Position numbers and translations under genes: made by a program. A DNA stretch of 56,688 nt from Streptomyces sp. AC558_RSS880 (GTDB taxonomy: Bacteria > Actinomycetota > Actinomycetes > Streptomycetales > Streptomycetaceae). The notes beneath the pieces were generated by a model, which was not told the DNA's origin, did not search any database, and saw only the letters and a list, made by a program, of their open reading frames with translations. Where the stretch lies: assembly GCF_019049255.1 (NCBI RefSeq), contig NZ_JAGMUJ010000056.1, forward strand, positions 1 to 56,688, in the 5' to 3' direction. This document shows positions 16,190-23,589 of this stretch, one piece after another (within the stretch, counting starts at the first letter, position 1; every line of letters begins with the position of its first letter).

Positions 16190-17335
16190 CTACAGGTTGC
16201 CGCGCTTGGCCTGCTCTCGTTCGATCGCCTCGAAGAGGGCCTTGAAGTTGCCCTTGCCGAAGCCCATCGAGCCGTGGCGTTCGATGAGTTCGAAGAAGAC
16301 CGTCGGGCGGTCCTGGACCGGCTTGGTGAAGATCTGGAGCAGGTAGCCGTCCTCGTCGCGGTCGACGAGGATCTTCAGCTCGCGCAGCGTCTCGACCGGC
16401 ACCCGGGTCTCGCCCGCCCACTCGCCGAGGGTGTCGTAGTACGAGTCGGGGGTGTCCAGGAACCGGACGCCGGACGCGCGCATCTGGCGGACCGTCTGCA
16501 CGATGTCGTTGGTGTTCAGCGCGATGTGCTGGACGCCGGCGCCGCCGTAGAACTCCAGGTACTCGTCGATCTGGGACTTCTTCTTGGCGATGGCGGGCTC
16601 GTTGATCGGGAACTTGACCTTGAGCGTGCCGTCGGCCACCACCTTCGACATCAGCGCGCTGTACTCGGTGGCGATGTCGTCGCCCACGAACTCCTTCATG
16701 TTCGTGAAGCCCATGACCTTGTTGTAGAACTCCACCCACTCGTTCATCCGGCCGAGTTCGACGTTGCCGACGCAGTGGTCGATCGCCTGGAAGGTGCGCC
16801 GGGCCGGCGGCTCGACGATCGGGTCGGCGGCGACGTACCCGGGCAGGTAGGGGCCGTCGTAGCCGGAGCGCTCGACCAGCGTGTGGCGGGTCTTGCCGTA
16901 GGTGGCGATCGCGGCCAGGACGACGGTGCCGTGCTCGTCCTTGAGCTCGTACGGCTCGGCGACGGAGCGGGCGCCGTGCTCGACGGCGTAGGCGTACGCG
17001 GCGCGCGCGTCCGGGACCTCGATGGCGAGGTCGACGACGCCGTCGCCGTGCGCGGCCACGTGGTCGGCGAGGAAGGCGCCCCACTCGGTGGACTGCTTGA
17101 TCACCGAGGTGAGGACGAAGCGGGCGGAGCCGCTCTCCAGGACGTACGCAGCGGTCTCGCGGTTGCCGTTCTCCGGTCCGGAGTAGGCGACCAGCTTCAT
17201 GCCGAAGGCGGTGGAGTAGTAGTGCGCCGCCTGCTTGGCGTTGCCCACGGCGAAGACGACCGCGTCCATTCCCTTGACCGGGAAGGGGTCGGCCTGCCGG
17301 GCGGTGTCGGGAGCGTGGTGTGTGGTCTGCGTCAT
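16190..17335 (-). CDS. hpd: 4-hydroxyphenylpyruvate dioxygenase
   Basis: A 381-residue Fe(II) enzyme of tyrosine catabolism, converting 4-hydroxyphenylpyruvate to homogentisate. The vicinal-oxygen-chelate fold shows the three iron ligands His187 (FQAIDHCVGN), His270 (GVQHIALNTND) and Glu349 (TVFFELIERHG), and the C-terminal FGKGNFKALFEAIE helix is typical. The ATG at 17335 gives the family length. It is divergent from an Lrp-type regulator, with a 122-bp shared control region; I recall a Streptomyces Lrp-type protein (HpdR) controlling hpd from this position, consistent with local regulation. Confidence 0.95.
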   Translation of the reverse strand: MTQTTHHAPDTARQADPFPVKGMDAVVFAVGNAKQAAHYYSTAFGMKLVAYSGPENGNRETAAYVLESGSARFVLTSVIKQSTEWGAFLADHVAAHGDGVVDLAIEVPDARAAYAYAVEHGARSVAEPYELKDEHGTVVLAAIATYGKTRHTLVERSGYDGPYLPGYVAADPIVEPPARRTFQAIDHCVGNVELGRMNEWVEFYNKVMGFTNMKEFVGDDIATEYSALMSKVVADGTLKVKFPINEPAIAKKKSQIDEYLEFYGGAGVQHIALNTNDIVQTVRQMRASGVRFLDTPDSYYDTLGEWAGETRVPVETLRELKILVDRDEDGYLLQIFTKPVQDRPTVFFELIERHGSMGFGKGNFKALFEAIEREQAKRGNL

Positions 17336-17365
17336 AGGGGCAGGGTGGTGCAGCCCTGCAAGGTG

Positions 17366-17401
17366 CGCAATAGTTCGCCTGTTCACTGGGCAATGTGTTC
17401 A
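17366..17401. promoter_or_regulatory. Likely regulator-binding region between hpd and the Lrp-type gene
   Basis: The stretch contains two GCAAT words (in GTGCGCAATAG and GGGCAATGTG) and GTTCG/GTTCA words roughly two helical turns apart, as expected for an Lrp/AsnC multimeric site. Evidence is pattern only. Confidence 0.3.
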
Positions 17402-17457
17402 GCCGTACGCCCGTACCGTCGGGCTTTCTGTACAGGATGACCACCGGGGAGGCCGGT

Positions 17458-17928
17458 ATGGCGATCGATCATCTGGACGGGCGGATCATCCTGCTGCTGG
17501 CGCGGGAGCCGCGGATCGGGGTGCTGGAGATGTCGCGGCGGCTCGGGGTGGCGCGCGGGACCGCGCAGGCCCGCCTGGACCGGCTTCAGTCGAACGGAGT
17601 CATCCGCGGATTCGGCCCCCAGGTGGATCCGGCGGCCCTCGGCTACCCGGTCACGGCGTTCGCCACGCTGCAGATCCGGCAGGGTCAAGGAGCCGACGTA
17701 CGGGCCCACTTGGCGACCGTGCCGGAGGTGCTGGAGCTGCACACCACCACCGGCACCGGGGACATGCTGTGCCGCCTCGTGGCGCGCTCCAACGCCGATC
17801 TCCAGCGGGTGATCGACCGCGTCGTCGGTTTTGATGGCATCGTCCGGGCCTCCACGGCGATCGTCATGGAGAACCCCGTTCCGCTGCGGATCATCCCGCT
17901 GGTGGAGCAGGCCGCGCTCGGCGAGTGA
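17458..17928 (+). CDS. Lrp/AsnC family transcriptional regulator
   Basis: A 156-residue regulator: an N-terminal helix-turn-helix (MAIDHLDGRIILLLAREPRI then EMSRRLGVARGTAQARLDRL) joined to the RAM ligand-binding domain (VTAFATLQIRQG, HTTTGTGDMLCRLVARS). Start is the ATG at 17458, supported by GGGGAGG 6 nt upstream; two upstream in-frame starts lack such a site. The divergent hpd gene is the likely target, making an aromatic amino acid or its keto-acid the likely ligand. The osmoprotectant permease starts 30 nt downstream on the same strand and may share its transcript. Confidence 0.9.
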   Translation: MAIDHLDGRIILLLAREPRIGVLEMSRRLGVARGTAQARLDRLQSNGVIRGFGPQVDPAALGYPVTAFATLQIRQGQGADVRAHLATVPEVLELHTTTGTGDMLCRLVARSNADLQRVIDRVVGFDGIVRASTAIVMENPVPLRIIPLVEQAALGE

Positions 17929-17958
17929 ACCGACCTGGCCGAGCTGGGGTGAGCCGCT

Positions 17959-18606
17959 GTGAACTTCTGGGAGTACCTGGGGAGCCGGCACCAGCAGCTG
18001 CTCACCGACGCGTACCAGCACGCCAGTGTGGTCTTCCAGTGCATGGTGGTGGCGGCCCTGCTCGGTGTGCTGATCGGGGTGGCCACCTACCGCAGTGACT
18101 GGGCGGGCAGCCTGGCCACGACCGCCACCGCCACCCTGCTGACCATTCCGGCGCTGGCCATGATCGGTCTGCTGATCCCGGTCGTGGGGCTCGGGGTGCC
18201 GCCGACGGTGATCGCGCTGACGCTGTACGGGCTGCTGCCGATCGTGCGGAACGCGATCGTGGGGCTGCGCGGGGTCGACCCGTCGCTGGTGGACGCGGCC
18301 AAGGGGATCGGCATGTCGCGCGCGGCGCGGCTGGCGCGGGTGGAGCTGCCGCTGGCCTGGCCGCCGATCCTGACCGGGATCCGGGTCTCCACACAGATGC
18401 TGATGGGCATCGCCGCCATCGCCGCGTACGCCTCCGGTCCCGGCCTGGGCAACCTGATCTTCCGCGGGATCGCCTCACTGGGCAGCAAGAACGCGCTGAA
18501 CCAGGTGCTCGCGGGCACCCTCGGGATCATCGTCCTGGCCCTGCTGTTCGACGCCGCGTACGTGCTGATCGGGCGGCTGACCATTCCCAGGGGGATCCGT
18601 GCCTGA
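17959..18606 (+). CDS. Osmoprotectant ABC transporter permease 1 (OpuCB/ProW type)
   Basis: A 215-residue permease with five to six membrane helices and the binding-protein-dependent transport signature around GLRGVDPSLVDAAKGIGMSRAARLARVELPLAWPPI (the EAA loop). The family imports glycine betaine, choline or carnitine. Start is GTG at 17959. Its stop overlaps the GTG start of the ATPase gene by 8 nt. It is the first of four overlapping genes (permease, ATPase, permease, binding protein). Confidence 0.9.
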   Translation: MNFWEYLGSRHQQLLTDAYQHASVVFQCMVVAALLGVLIGVATYRSDWAGSLATTATATLLTIPALAMIGLLIPVVGLGVPPTVIALTLYGLLPIVRNAIVGLRGVDPSLVDAAKGIGMSRAARLARVELPLAWPPILTGIRVSTQMLMGIAAIAAYASGPGLGNLIFRGIASLGSKNALNQVLAGTLGIIVLALLFDAAYVLIGRLTIPRGIRA

Positions 18607-19894
18607 TCTGTCCGGTCTGCCTGACCTGCCTGATCCCGAGAGGCCCGAGACGGAGTCCGGGTCGGTCGGGGCGGCCATCGAGCTGGAGGGCCTGACCAAG
18701 CGGTACCCGGGCAGTGCGCTGCCGGCCGTCGACAACGTCACCATGGACATCAGGGCGGGCGAGACGGTGATCTTCGTCGGCCCGTCGGGCTGCGGGAAGT
18801 CCACCACCCTGAAGATGATCAACCGGCTGATCGAGCCGACGGGAGGCCGGATCCGCATCGGCGGCGAGGACGTCACCGACATGGACCCGGTGCGGCTGCG
18901 CCGCAAGATCGGGTACGCGATCCAGGCGAGCGGGCTGTTCCCGCACATGACGGTGGCGCAGAACATCGCGCTGGTGCCGAGGATGCTGCGCTGGCCGGCG
19001 GCCCGGGTGCGGGACCGGGTGGAGGAGATGCTGGACCTGGTCGGTCTGGACCCCGGCGAGTTCTACGGCCGCTATCCGCGTCAGCTCTCCGGCGGTCAGC
19101 AGCAGCGGGTGGGCGTGGCGCGGGCGCTGGCGGCGGACCCGCCGGTGCTGCTGATGGACGAGCCGTTCGGCGCGGTCGACCCGATCACCCGGGACCACCT
19201 CCAGGACGAGCTGATCCGGCTCCAGCGGGAGCTGCACAAGACGATCGTCTTCGTCACCCACGACTTCGACGAGGCGATCAAGATCGGCGACCGGATCGCG
19301 GTGCTGCGCGAACGCTCCCACATCGCCCAGTTCGACACCCCGGAGGCGATCCTCACCAACCCCGCCGACGACTTCGTGTCGGGCTTCGTCGGCGCCGGGG
19401 CCGCGCTGAAGCGGCTCAACCTCACCCGGGTGCGGGACGTGGAGATCACCGACTATCCGACGGTGAGCGTCGACGACCCGCTCCAGGAGATCTTCGACCG
19501 GCTCCGTTCCAGCGGCTTCAACGAGATCCTGCTGCTCGACAAGCGGGGCCGCCCCTACAAGTGGCTCAGGCGCGGCGACATGACGCTCGCCAAGGGGTCG
19601 CTGGCCCGCGCGGGCACGCTGGTGCACGACACGGTGACCCGGGACGCGACGCTGCGGGACGCGCTGGAGGCGGTGCTCACCGACAACACGGGGCGGGTCG
19701 CGGTCACCGGGCGGCGCGGCGCGTACGAGGGTGTCGTGGACGTGGAGACGCTGATGAACTCCGTGCACGAACTGCTGGAGGCGGACCGTCTGGAGGCGAT
19801 GGACGCCCAGCACGAGCTCGAGGAGCAGCGGGCCGCGCAGACGCACGCCGAGCAGGAGGGCTTCGGAGGCTTCGGCGGGGAGGCGAAGGCGTGA
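18599..19894 (+). CDS. Osmoprotectant ABC transporter ATP-binding protein (OpuCA/ProV type)
   Basis: A 431-residue ATPase. Walker A GPSGCGKSTT, the signature LSGGQQQRVGVARAL and Walker B PVLLMDEPFGAVD are all present, in the order of the QAT subfamily. After about residue 270 come tandem CBS-like segments (VSVDDPLQEIFDRLRSSGFNEILLLDKRGRPYKWL and TRDATLRDALEAVLTDNTGRVAVTGRRG), which in OpuA sense ionic strength. Start GTG at 18599 lies inside the end of the permease gene, so translation is coupled; its stop overlaps the next gene by 4 nt (GTGA). Confidence 0.93.
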   Translation: MPDLSGLPDLPDPERPETESGSVGAAIELEGLTKRYPGSALPAVDNVTMDIRAGETVIFVGPSGCGKSTTLKMINRLIEPTGGRIRIGGEDVTDMDPVRLRRKIGYAIQASGLFPHMTVAQNIALVPRMLRWPAARVRDRVEEMLDLVGLDPGEFYGRYPRQLSGGQQQRVGVARALAADPPVLLMDEPFGAVDPITRDHLQDELIRLQRELHKTIVFVTHDFDEAIKIGDRIAVLRERSHIAQFDTPEAILTNPADDFVSGFVGAGAALKRLNLTRVRDVEITDYPTVSVDDPLQEIFDRLRSSGFNEILLLDKRGRPYKWLRRGDMTLAKGSLARAGTLVHDTVTRDATLRDALEAVLTDNTGRVAVTGRRGAYEGVVDVETLMNSVHELLEADRLEAMDAQHELEEQRAAQTHAEQEGFGGFGGEAKA

Positions 19895-20811
19895 GGGCCT
19901 CCGCTTCTGGCCCTTCCGGCCCTTTCGGCTCTTCCGGCTCTTCCGGCTCCTCCGGCTCTTTTGGGTGGCGGCCCGAGGGCGAGCACGAGGTGCGGGGGCT
20001 CGCGTTCCGGGACGAGGGCGGCGGGCCGCCGGACGAGGAGGAGGCCGCTCCCCCGCCCCCGGCCGCGAAGCCGCCCCGGGTGACCTGGCAGAAGCTGACG
20101 CTCCTGCCGGCGGTGCTGATCGCCGTGCTGCTCGCGACCTGGCTGTGGTTCGAGCAGGCGGACCTCGACGCGCTCACCCGCAACGCGCTGTCGAACGGGC
20201 AGGTGTCCAAGGCGCTGTGGCAGCACATCGAACTCACCGTGATCTCGACGTTCTTCGTGCTGGTCATCGCGATCCCGCTAGGCGTCCTGCTGACCCGCCG
20301 CATGTTCCGCAGGGCCACCCCGGCGGCGATGACGCTGGCCAACATGGGCCAGGCCACCCCGGCGATCGGTCTGCTGGCGCTGCTGGTGATCTGGCTGGGC
20401 ATCGGCCGCAAGGCCGCCCTGATCGGCATCATCGCCTACGCCGTGCTGCCGGTGCTGTCCAACACCATCGCCGGTCTGAAGGCCAACGACCCGACGCTGC
20501 TGGAGGCGGCGCGCGGCATCGGCATGTCCCCGCTGGGCGTGCTCACGCGGGTGGAGCTGCCGCTGGCCGTCCCCCTCATCCTCGCCGGTGTGCGGACGGC
20601 GCTCGTCCTGAACGTCGGCACGGCGACGCTGGCGACCTTCGGCGGGGGCGGAGGGCTGGGCGTGCTGATCACCACCGGGATCACCAGCCAGCGGATGCCG
20701 GTGCTGGTGGTGGGCTCGGTCCTCACCGTCGTCCTCGCGCTGCTGGTGGACTGGCTGGCCTCCCTGGTGGAGCTGCTGCTGCGGCCGCGGGGCCTGGAGG
20801 CGGGCCCATGA
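19891..20811 (+). CDS. Osmoprotectant ABC transporter permease 2 with Ser-Gly-rich N-terminus
   Basis: A 306-residue permease. The first 70 residues are cytoplasmic: a Ser/Gly/Pro microsatellite-encoded run (GSSGSSGSSGSFG) and an acidic-proline stretch (DEEEAAPPPPAAKPP). Then come about six helices and the EAA loop (LKANDPTLLEAARGIGMSPLGVLTRVELPLAVPL). GTG at 19891 is chosen from the 4-nt GTGA overlap with the ATPase and the GGGGAGG site before it. The long N-terminal extension is unusual for the family. Confidence 0.88.
   Translation: MRASASGPSGPFGSSGSSGSSGSFGWRPEGEHEVRGLAFRDEGGGPPDEEEAAPPPPAAKPPRVTWQKLTLLPAVLIAVLLATWLWFEQADLDALTRNALSNGQVSKALWQHIELTVISTFFVLVIAIPLGVLLTRRMFRRATPAAMTLANMGQATPAIGLLALLVIWLGIGRKAALIGIIAYAVLPVLSNTIAGLKANDPTLLEAARGIGMSPLGVLTRVELPLAVPLILAGVRTALVLNVGTATLATFGGGGGLGVLITTGITSQRMPVLVVGSVLTVVLALLVDWLASLVELLLRPRGLEAGP
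19903..19966. repeat. Microsatellite-like (TTCCGGCTC)n tract
   Basis: Near-perfect 9-nt units of the type GGCTCTTCC run through this stretch, encoding the Ser-Gly-Ser-Gly start of the second permease. Unit loss or gain would stay in frame because the unit is 9 nt. Confidence 0.7.
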
Positions 20812-21776
20812 GACGACGTATGTGTCTGCTCCTGGCCGGGGCGTTGCTGGCGGCGGCCTCGGGCTGCGGGCTGACCAGCGGCTCCCCCATGGTCGACGAC
20901 GTGGAACCGGGCTCCATCGGCAGGGGGAGGCCGCTGGAGGGCGCGAAACTCACCGTCACCTCGAAGGAGTTCACCGAGCAGCTGATCCTCGGCGCGATCA
21001 TGGGCATCGCCTTCCAGGCGGCGGGCGCGGAGGTCGTCGACCGGACCGGCATCCAGGGCTCGGTCGGCTCCCGGGAGGCGGTCGTCAAGGGCGAGGCGGA
21101 CGCCGGGTTCGAGTACACGGGCACGGCCTGGATCACGTACCAGGGCAACAGCAGGCCGATCCCGGACCCGCGCGAGCAGTGGGAGGCGGTGCGGGACGCG
21201 GACGTGAGGAACGGGGTGACCTGGCTGGAGCCGTCGGAGCTGAACAACACCTACGCCCTCGCCATGAGCCAGGCGAACTACGAGAGGTACCGCACCCGGA
21301 CCCTGTCCGAGGTGGCGGAGCTGGCGAAGTCCGACCCGGGTGCGGTGACGCTGTGCGTGGAGGGCGAGTTCGCCAACCGCGCGGACGGACTGCCGGGCAT
21401 GGAGAAGGCGTACGACATGGACGTCCCGGCGCGCAACGTCACGCAGATGGACACCGGGATCATCTACACCCAGACGGCCGAGGGCTCCTGCACCTACGGC
21501 GAGGTCTTCACGACCGACGGGCGCATCAAGTCCATGAACCTGGTGGTGCTGGAGGACGACAGGAAGTTCTTCCCCAACTACAACGCGGCGCCGACGGTCA
21601 ACTCCGGCACCTTCGAGAAGTGGCCGGCCATCGCGGAGGTCCTCGCCCCGGTGACGGCGAAGCTCGACAACATCGTGGCGCAGGAACTCAACGCGAAGGT
21701 GGACGTCGACGGGGAGGACCCGCACGAGGTGGCGCTGGACTGGATGGTGGAGGAAGGGTTCGTCAAGGAGGGCTAG
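20808..21776 (+). CDS. Osmoprotectant-binding lipoprotein (OpuCC/ProX type)
   Basis: A 322-residue lipoprotein. The signal peptide MRRRMCLLLAGALLAAASGC carries a lipobox with Cys20 as the lipidated residue. The mature part has the OpuCC-type sequence VTSKEFTEQLILGAI, GSVGSREAVVKGEADAGFEYTGTA and KKFFPNYNAAP-like end (KFFPNYNAAPTVNSGTF). It captures quaternary ammonium osmolytes outside the membrane for the two permeases and the ATPase encoded just upstream. ATG at 20808 overlaps the permease stop (ATGA). Its own stop shares CTAG with the convergent protease gene. Confidence 0.93.
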   Translation: MRRRMCLLLAGALLAAASGCGLTSGSPMVDDVEPGSIGRGRPLEGAKLTVTSKEFTEQLILGAIMGIAFQAAGAEVVDRTGIQGSVGSREAVVKGEADAGFEYTGTAWITYQGNSRPIPDPREQWEAVRDADVRNGVTWLEPSELNNTYALAMSQANYERYRTRTLSEVAELAKSDPGAVTLCVEGEFANRADGLPGMEKAYDMDVPARNVTQMDTGIIYTQTAEGSCTYGEVFTTDGRIKSMNLVVLEDDRKFFPNYNAAPTVNSGTFEKWPAIAEVLAPVTAKLDNIVAQELNAKVDVDGEDPHEVALDWMVEEGFVKEG

Positions 21777-22564
21777 CAGGCGGGGACTTTCCCGGTGCCC
21801 TTCTCCAGGGCGACCAGCGCGTCGACGGCGCTCTTGAGGGTGGTGACCGGGATGAGGCGCAGGCCCTCGGGGAGTTCCGTCTGGGCGTCGGAGCACTCGT
21901 CCTTCGGCACCAGGAAGACGGTGGCGCCGTCCCGCTTGGCCGCCTGCGTCTTCAGGGGTACGCCGCCGACCGCGCCGACGGTGCCGTCCGCGTCGATCGT
22001 GCCGGTACCGGCGATGACCCGGCCGCCGGTGAGGTCGCCGCCGCTGCCGTCGCCGTTCAGCTTGTCGACGATGCCGAGGGAGAACAGCAGGCCGGCGCTG
22101 GGGCCGCCGACGTCGGCGAGCTTCAGGGCGACCTCGATGTCGTCGTCCTCGCGGTTCAGGTGGTTCAGGGCGGCCCGGGTGGCCTCGTCCTGGGACTCCT
22201 CCATCTGCTCGCGGTTGTACTGCCTGATCTCCTCGACGCTGTCCCCGCTGGGGTAGACGGAGTCACGGGGCATGACCGCCCGGTCCGTGCCGAACCAGCT
22301 GTCGATCACGTCCGGGAGGTCGACGCGGGTGTCCGGGGAGGTCGCCACGATGGTGGTCATCCGCAGCTGTCCGCTGGTTTCGCGGACGGGTGCGCCGGTG
22401 ATCGTGATGACCGGGGTGCCCTTGTTCTCGCCGAGCACGTCCGCGGTCATGCCGGGCTGCGCGATGGAGAAGGGGAGTGGCGCGAACGCGGCCGTGGCCA
22501 GCAGGGCCACGACGGGGGCGGCCAGTACGGCGAGGGCTTGGGGACGCGTGAGGCGGGAGAGCAC
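21773..22564 (-). CDS. Membrane-anchored Lon-fold (S16) serine protease, YlbL-like
   Basis: A 263-residue protein with one N-terminal membrane helix (LAVLAAPVVALLATAAFAPL) and an external peptidase S16 domain. The Ser-Lys dyad is visible as Ser156 (GGPSAGLLFSLG) and Lys205 (GGVPLKTQAAKRDGA), at Lon-like spacing. YlbL proteins normally have a PDZ domain between the helix and S16; the region 35-140 here is short and I cannot recognise a convincing PDZ. Targets are unknown. The stop codon overlaps that of the osmolyte-binding protein gene on the other strand. Confidence 0.85.
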   Translation of the reverse strand: MLSRLTRPQALAVLAAPVVALLATAAFAPLPFSIAQPGMTADVLGENKGTPVITITGAPVRETSGQLRMTTIVATSPDTRVDLPDVIDSWFGTDRAVMPRDSVYPSGDSVEEIRQYNREQMEESQDEATRAALNHLNREDDDIEVALKLADVGGPSAGLLFSLGIVDKLNGDGSGGDLTGGRVIAGTGTIDADGTVGAVGGVPLKTQAAKRDGATVFLVPKDECSDAQTELPEGLRLIPVTTLKSAVDALVALEKGTGKVPAC

Positions 22565-22587
22565 GGGATCAATCTAACGTGCCACCA

Positions 22588-22661
22588 CCGCGGGCAGTCG
22601 TGCCGCCTGACACACCACCGCCGCGGGCAGTCGTGCCGCAGAGCGGCACGACTGCCCGCGG
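22588..22661. repeat. Three copies of a 19-nt repeat forming a 19-bp hairpin
   Basis: CCGCGGGCAGTCGTGCCGC occurs at 22588-22606 and 22621-22639 and, inverted, at 22643-22661. Copies two and three form a perfect 19-bp stem with a 3-nt loop (AGA), starting 11 nt after the IclR-type gene stop, where it probably terminates transcription. Each direct copy is preceded by CACCACCG. A related copy is at 7358-7390. Confidence 0.8.
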
Positions 22662-22671
22662 GACGGGCGGC

Positions 22672-23313
22672 TCAGCGCAACGCCTCCGCGACCTCGCGGG
22701 CCGCGTCCATCACCCTCGTGCCGACCCGTTCCGGTACGACCTCCGCCAGCATGACCACGCCCACGCTGCCCTCGACCCCGGTCACCCCGAGCAGCGGCGC
22801 GGCCGCCCCGCACGCGCCCGCCTCCAACTCCCCGTGCGTCAGCGTGTATCCGGGATCGTCCGCCCGCCGCTGCCGGGCCGACAGGATCGCCTTCCCCGCG
22901 GCACCCCGCTCCAGCGGGTGCCGGAACCCCGCCCGGTACGCCACGTGGTAGTCCGTCCACGACGGCTCCACCACGGCCACCGCCAACGCCTCCGCCCCGT
23001 CCACCAGCGTCAGGTGCGCGGTCGCCCCGATGTCCTCCGCCAGCGACCGCAGCGCCGGCATCGCCGCCTCCCGCACCAGCGGGTGCACCTGCCGGCCCAG
23101 CCTCAGCACGCCCAGCCCGACCCGGGCCCGTCCGCCCAGATCACGGCGTACGAGAGCGTGCTGCTCCAGCGTGGCGAGCAACCGGTATACAACAGTCCGG
23201 TTCACGCCCAGTTTGTGGGAAAGCTCGGTGACGGTCAGCCCGTGGTCCGTATCGGCCAGCAGCTTGAGGACACGCAGTCCCCTGTCGAGCGTCTGAGAGG
23301 TCTCCGCGGTCAC
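22672..23313 (-). CDS. IclR family transcriptional regulator
   Basis: A 213-residue regulator: N-terminal winged helix (TLDRGLRVLKLLADTDHGL, then ELSHKLGVNRTVVYRLLATLEQHALV) and C-terminal IclR effector domain (LAEDIGATAHLTLVDGAEALAV, HPLERGAAGKAILSA, with the end GSVGVVMLAEVVPERV). Start is the GTG at 23313 because AAGGAG lies 8 nt before it; a GTG 9 nt upstream would sit on that site. No linked catabolic operon is evident, so the ligand is unknown. Confidence 0.9.
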   Translation of the reverse strand: MTAETSQTLDRGLRVLKLLADTDHGLTVTELSHKLGVNRTVVYRLLATLEQHALVRRDLGGRARVGLGVLRLGRQVHPLVREAAMPALRSLAEDIGATAHLTLVDGAEALAVAVVEPSWTDYHVAYRAGFRHPLERGAAGKAILSARQRRADDPGYTLTHGELEAGACGAAAPLLGVTGVEGSVGVVMLAEVVPERVGTRVMDAAREVAEALR

Positions 23314-23589
23314 GACGCCCACTCCTTAGTGGTGAGGTCGGCGGCCCCCTCGCGGCAGATGCGTCACCGAGTCCCGTCGGTCACGCGCTTCAGAGGCCGC
23401 CGATCGGCCGGCGGCCCGGCCGTGATCCGGGCACAGTCGCTTCACGGCTGCGCTCCGCGGCGGCGCTGCCACGGGGCGTGTGCGTAGCGGGACAGTAGCG
23501 AGCCGGTCCGGTCAGCGGAAGCCTCCGTCCAGAATCCGGGCACTCTCACAGGGAAGTCGTTCCGTTTGTCCTCATACGTACACGCAGCG

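Noticed and set aside
14727..17444. 905-codon minus-strand open frame spanning the TPR and hpd genes
   Set aside because: High-GC shadow in the wrong frame, composed of Arg/Pro/Gly; the real genes on each strand have family motifs.
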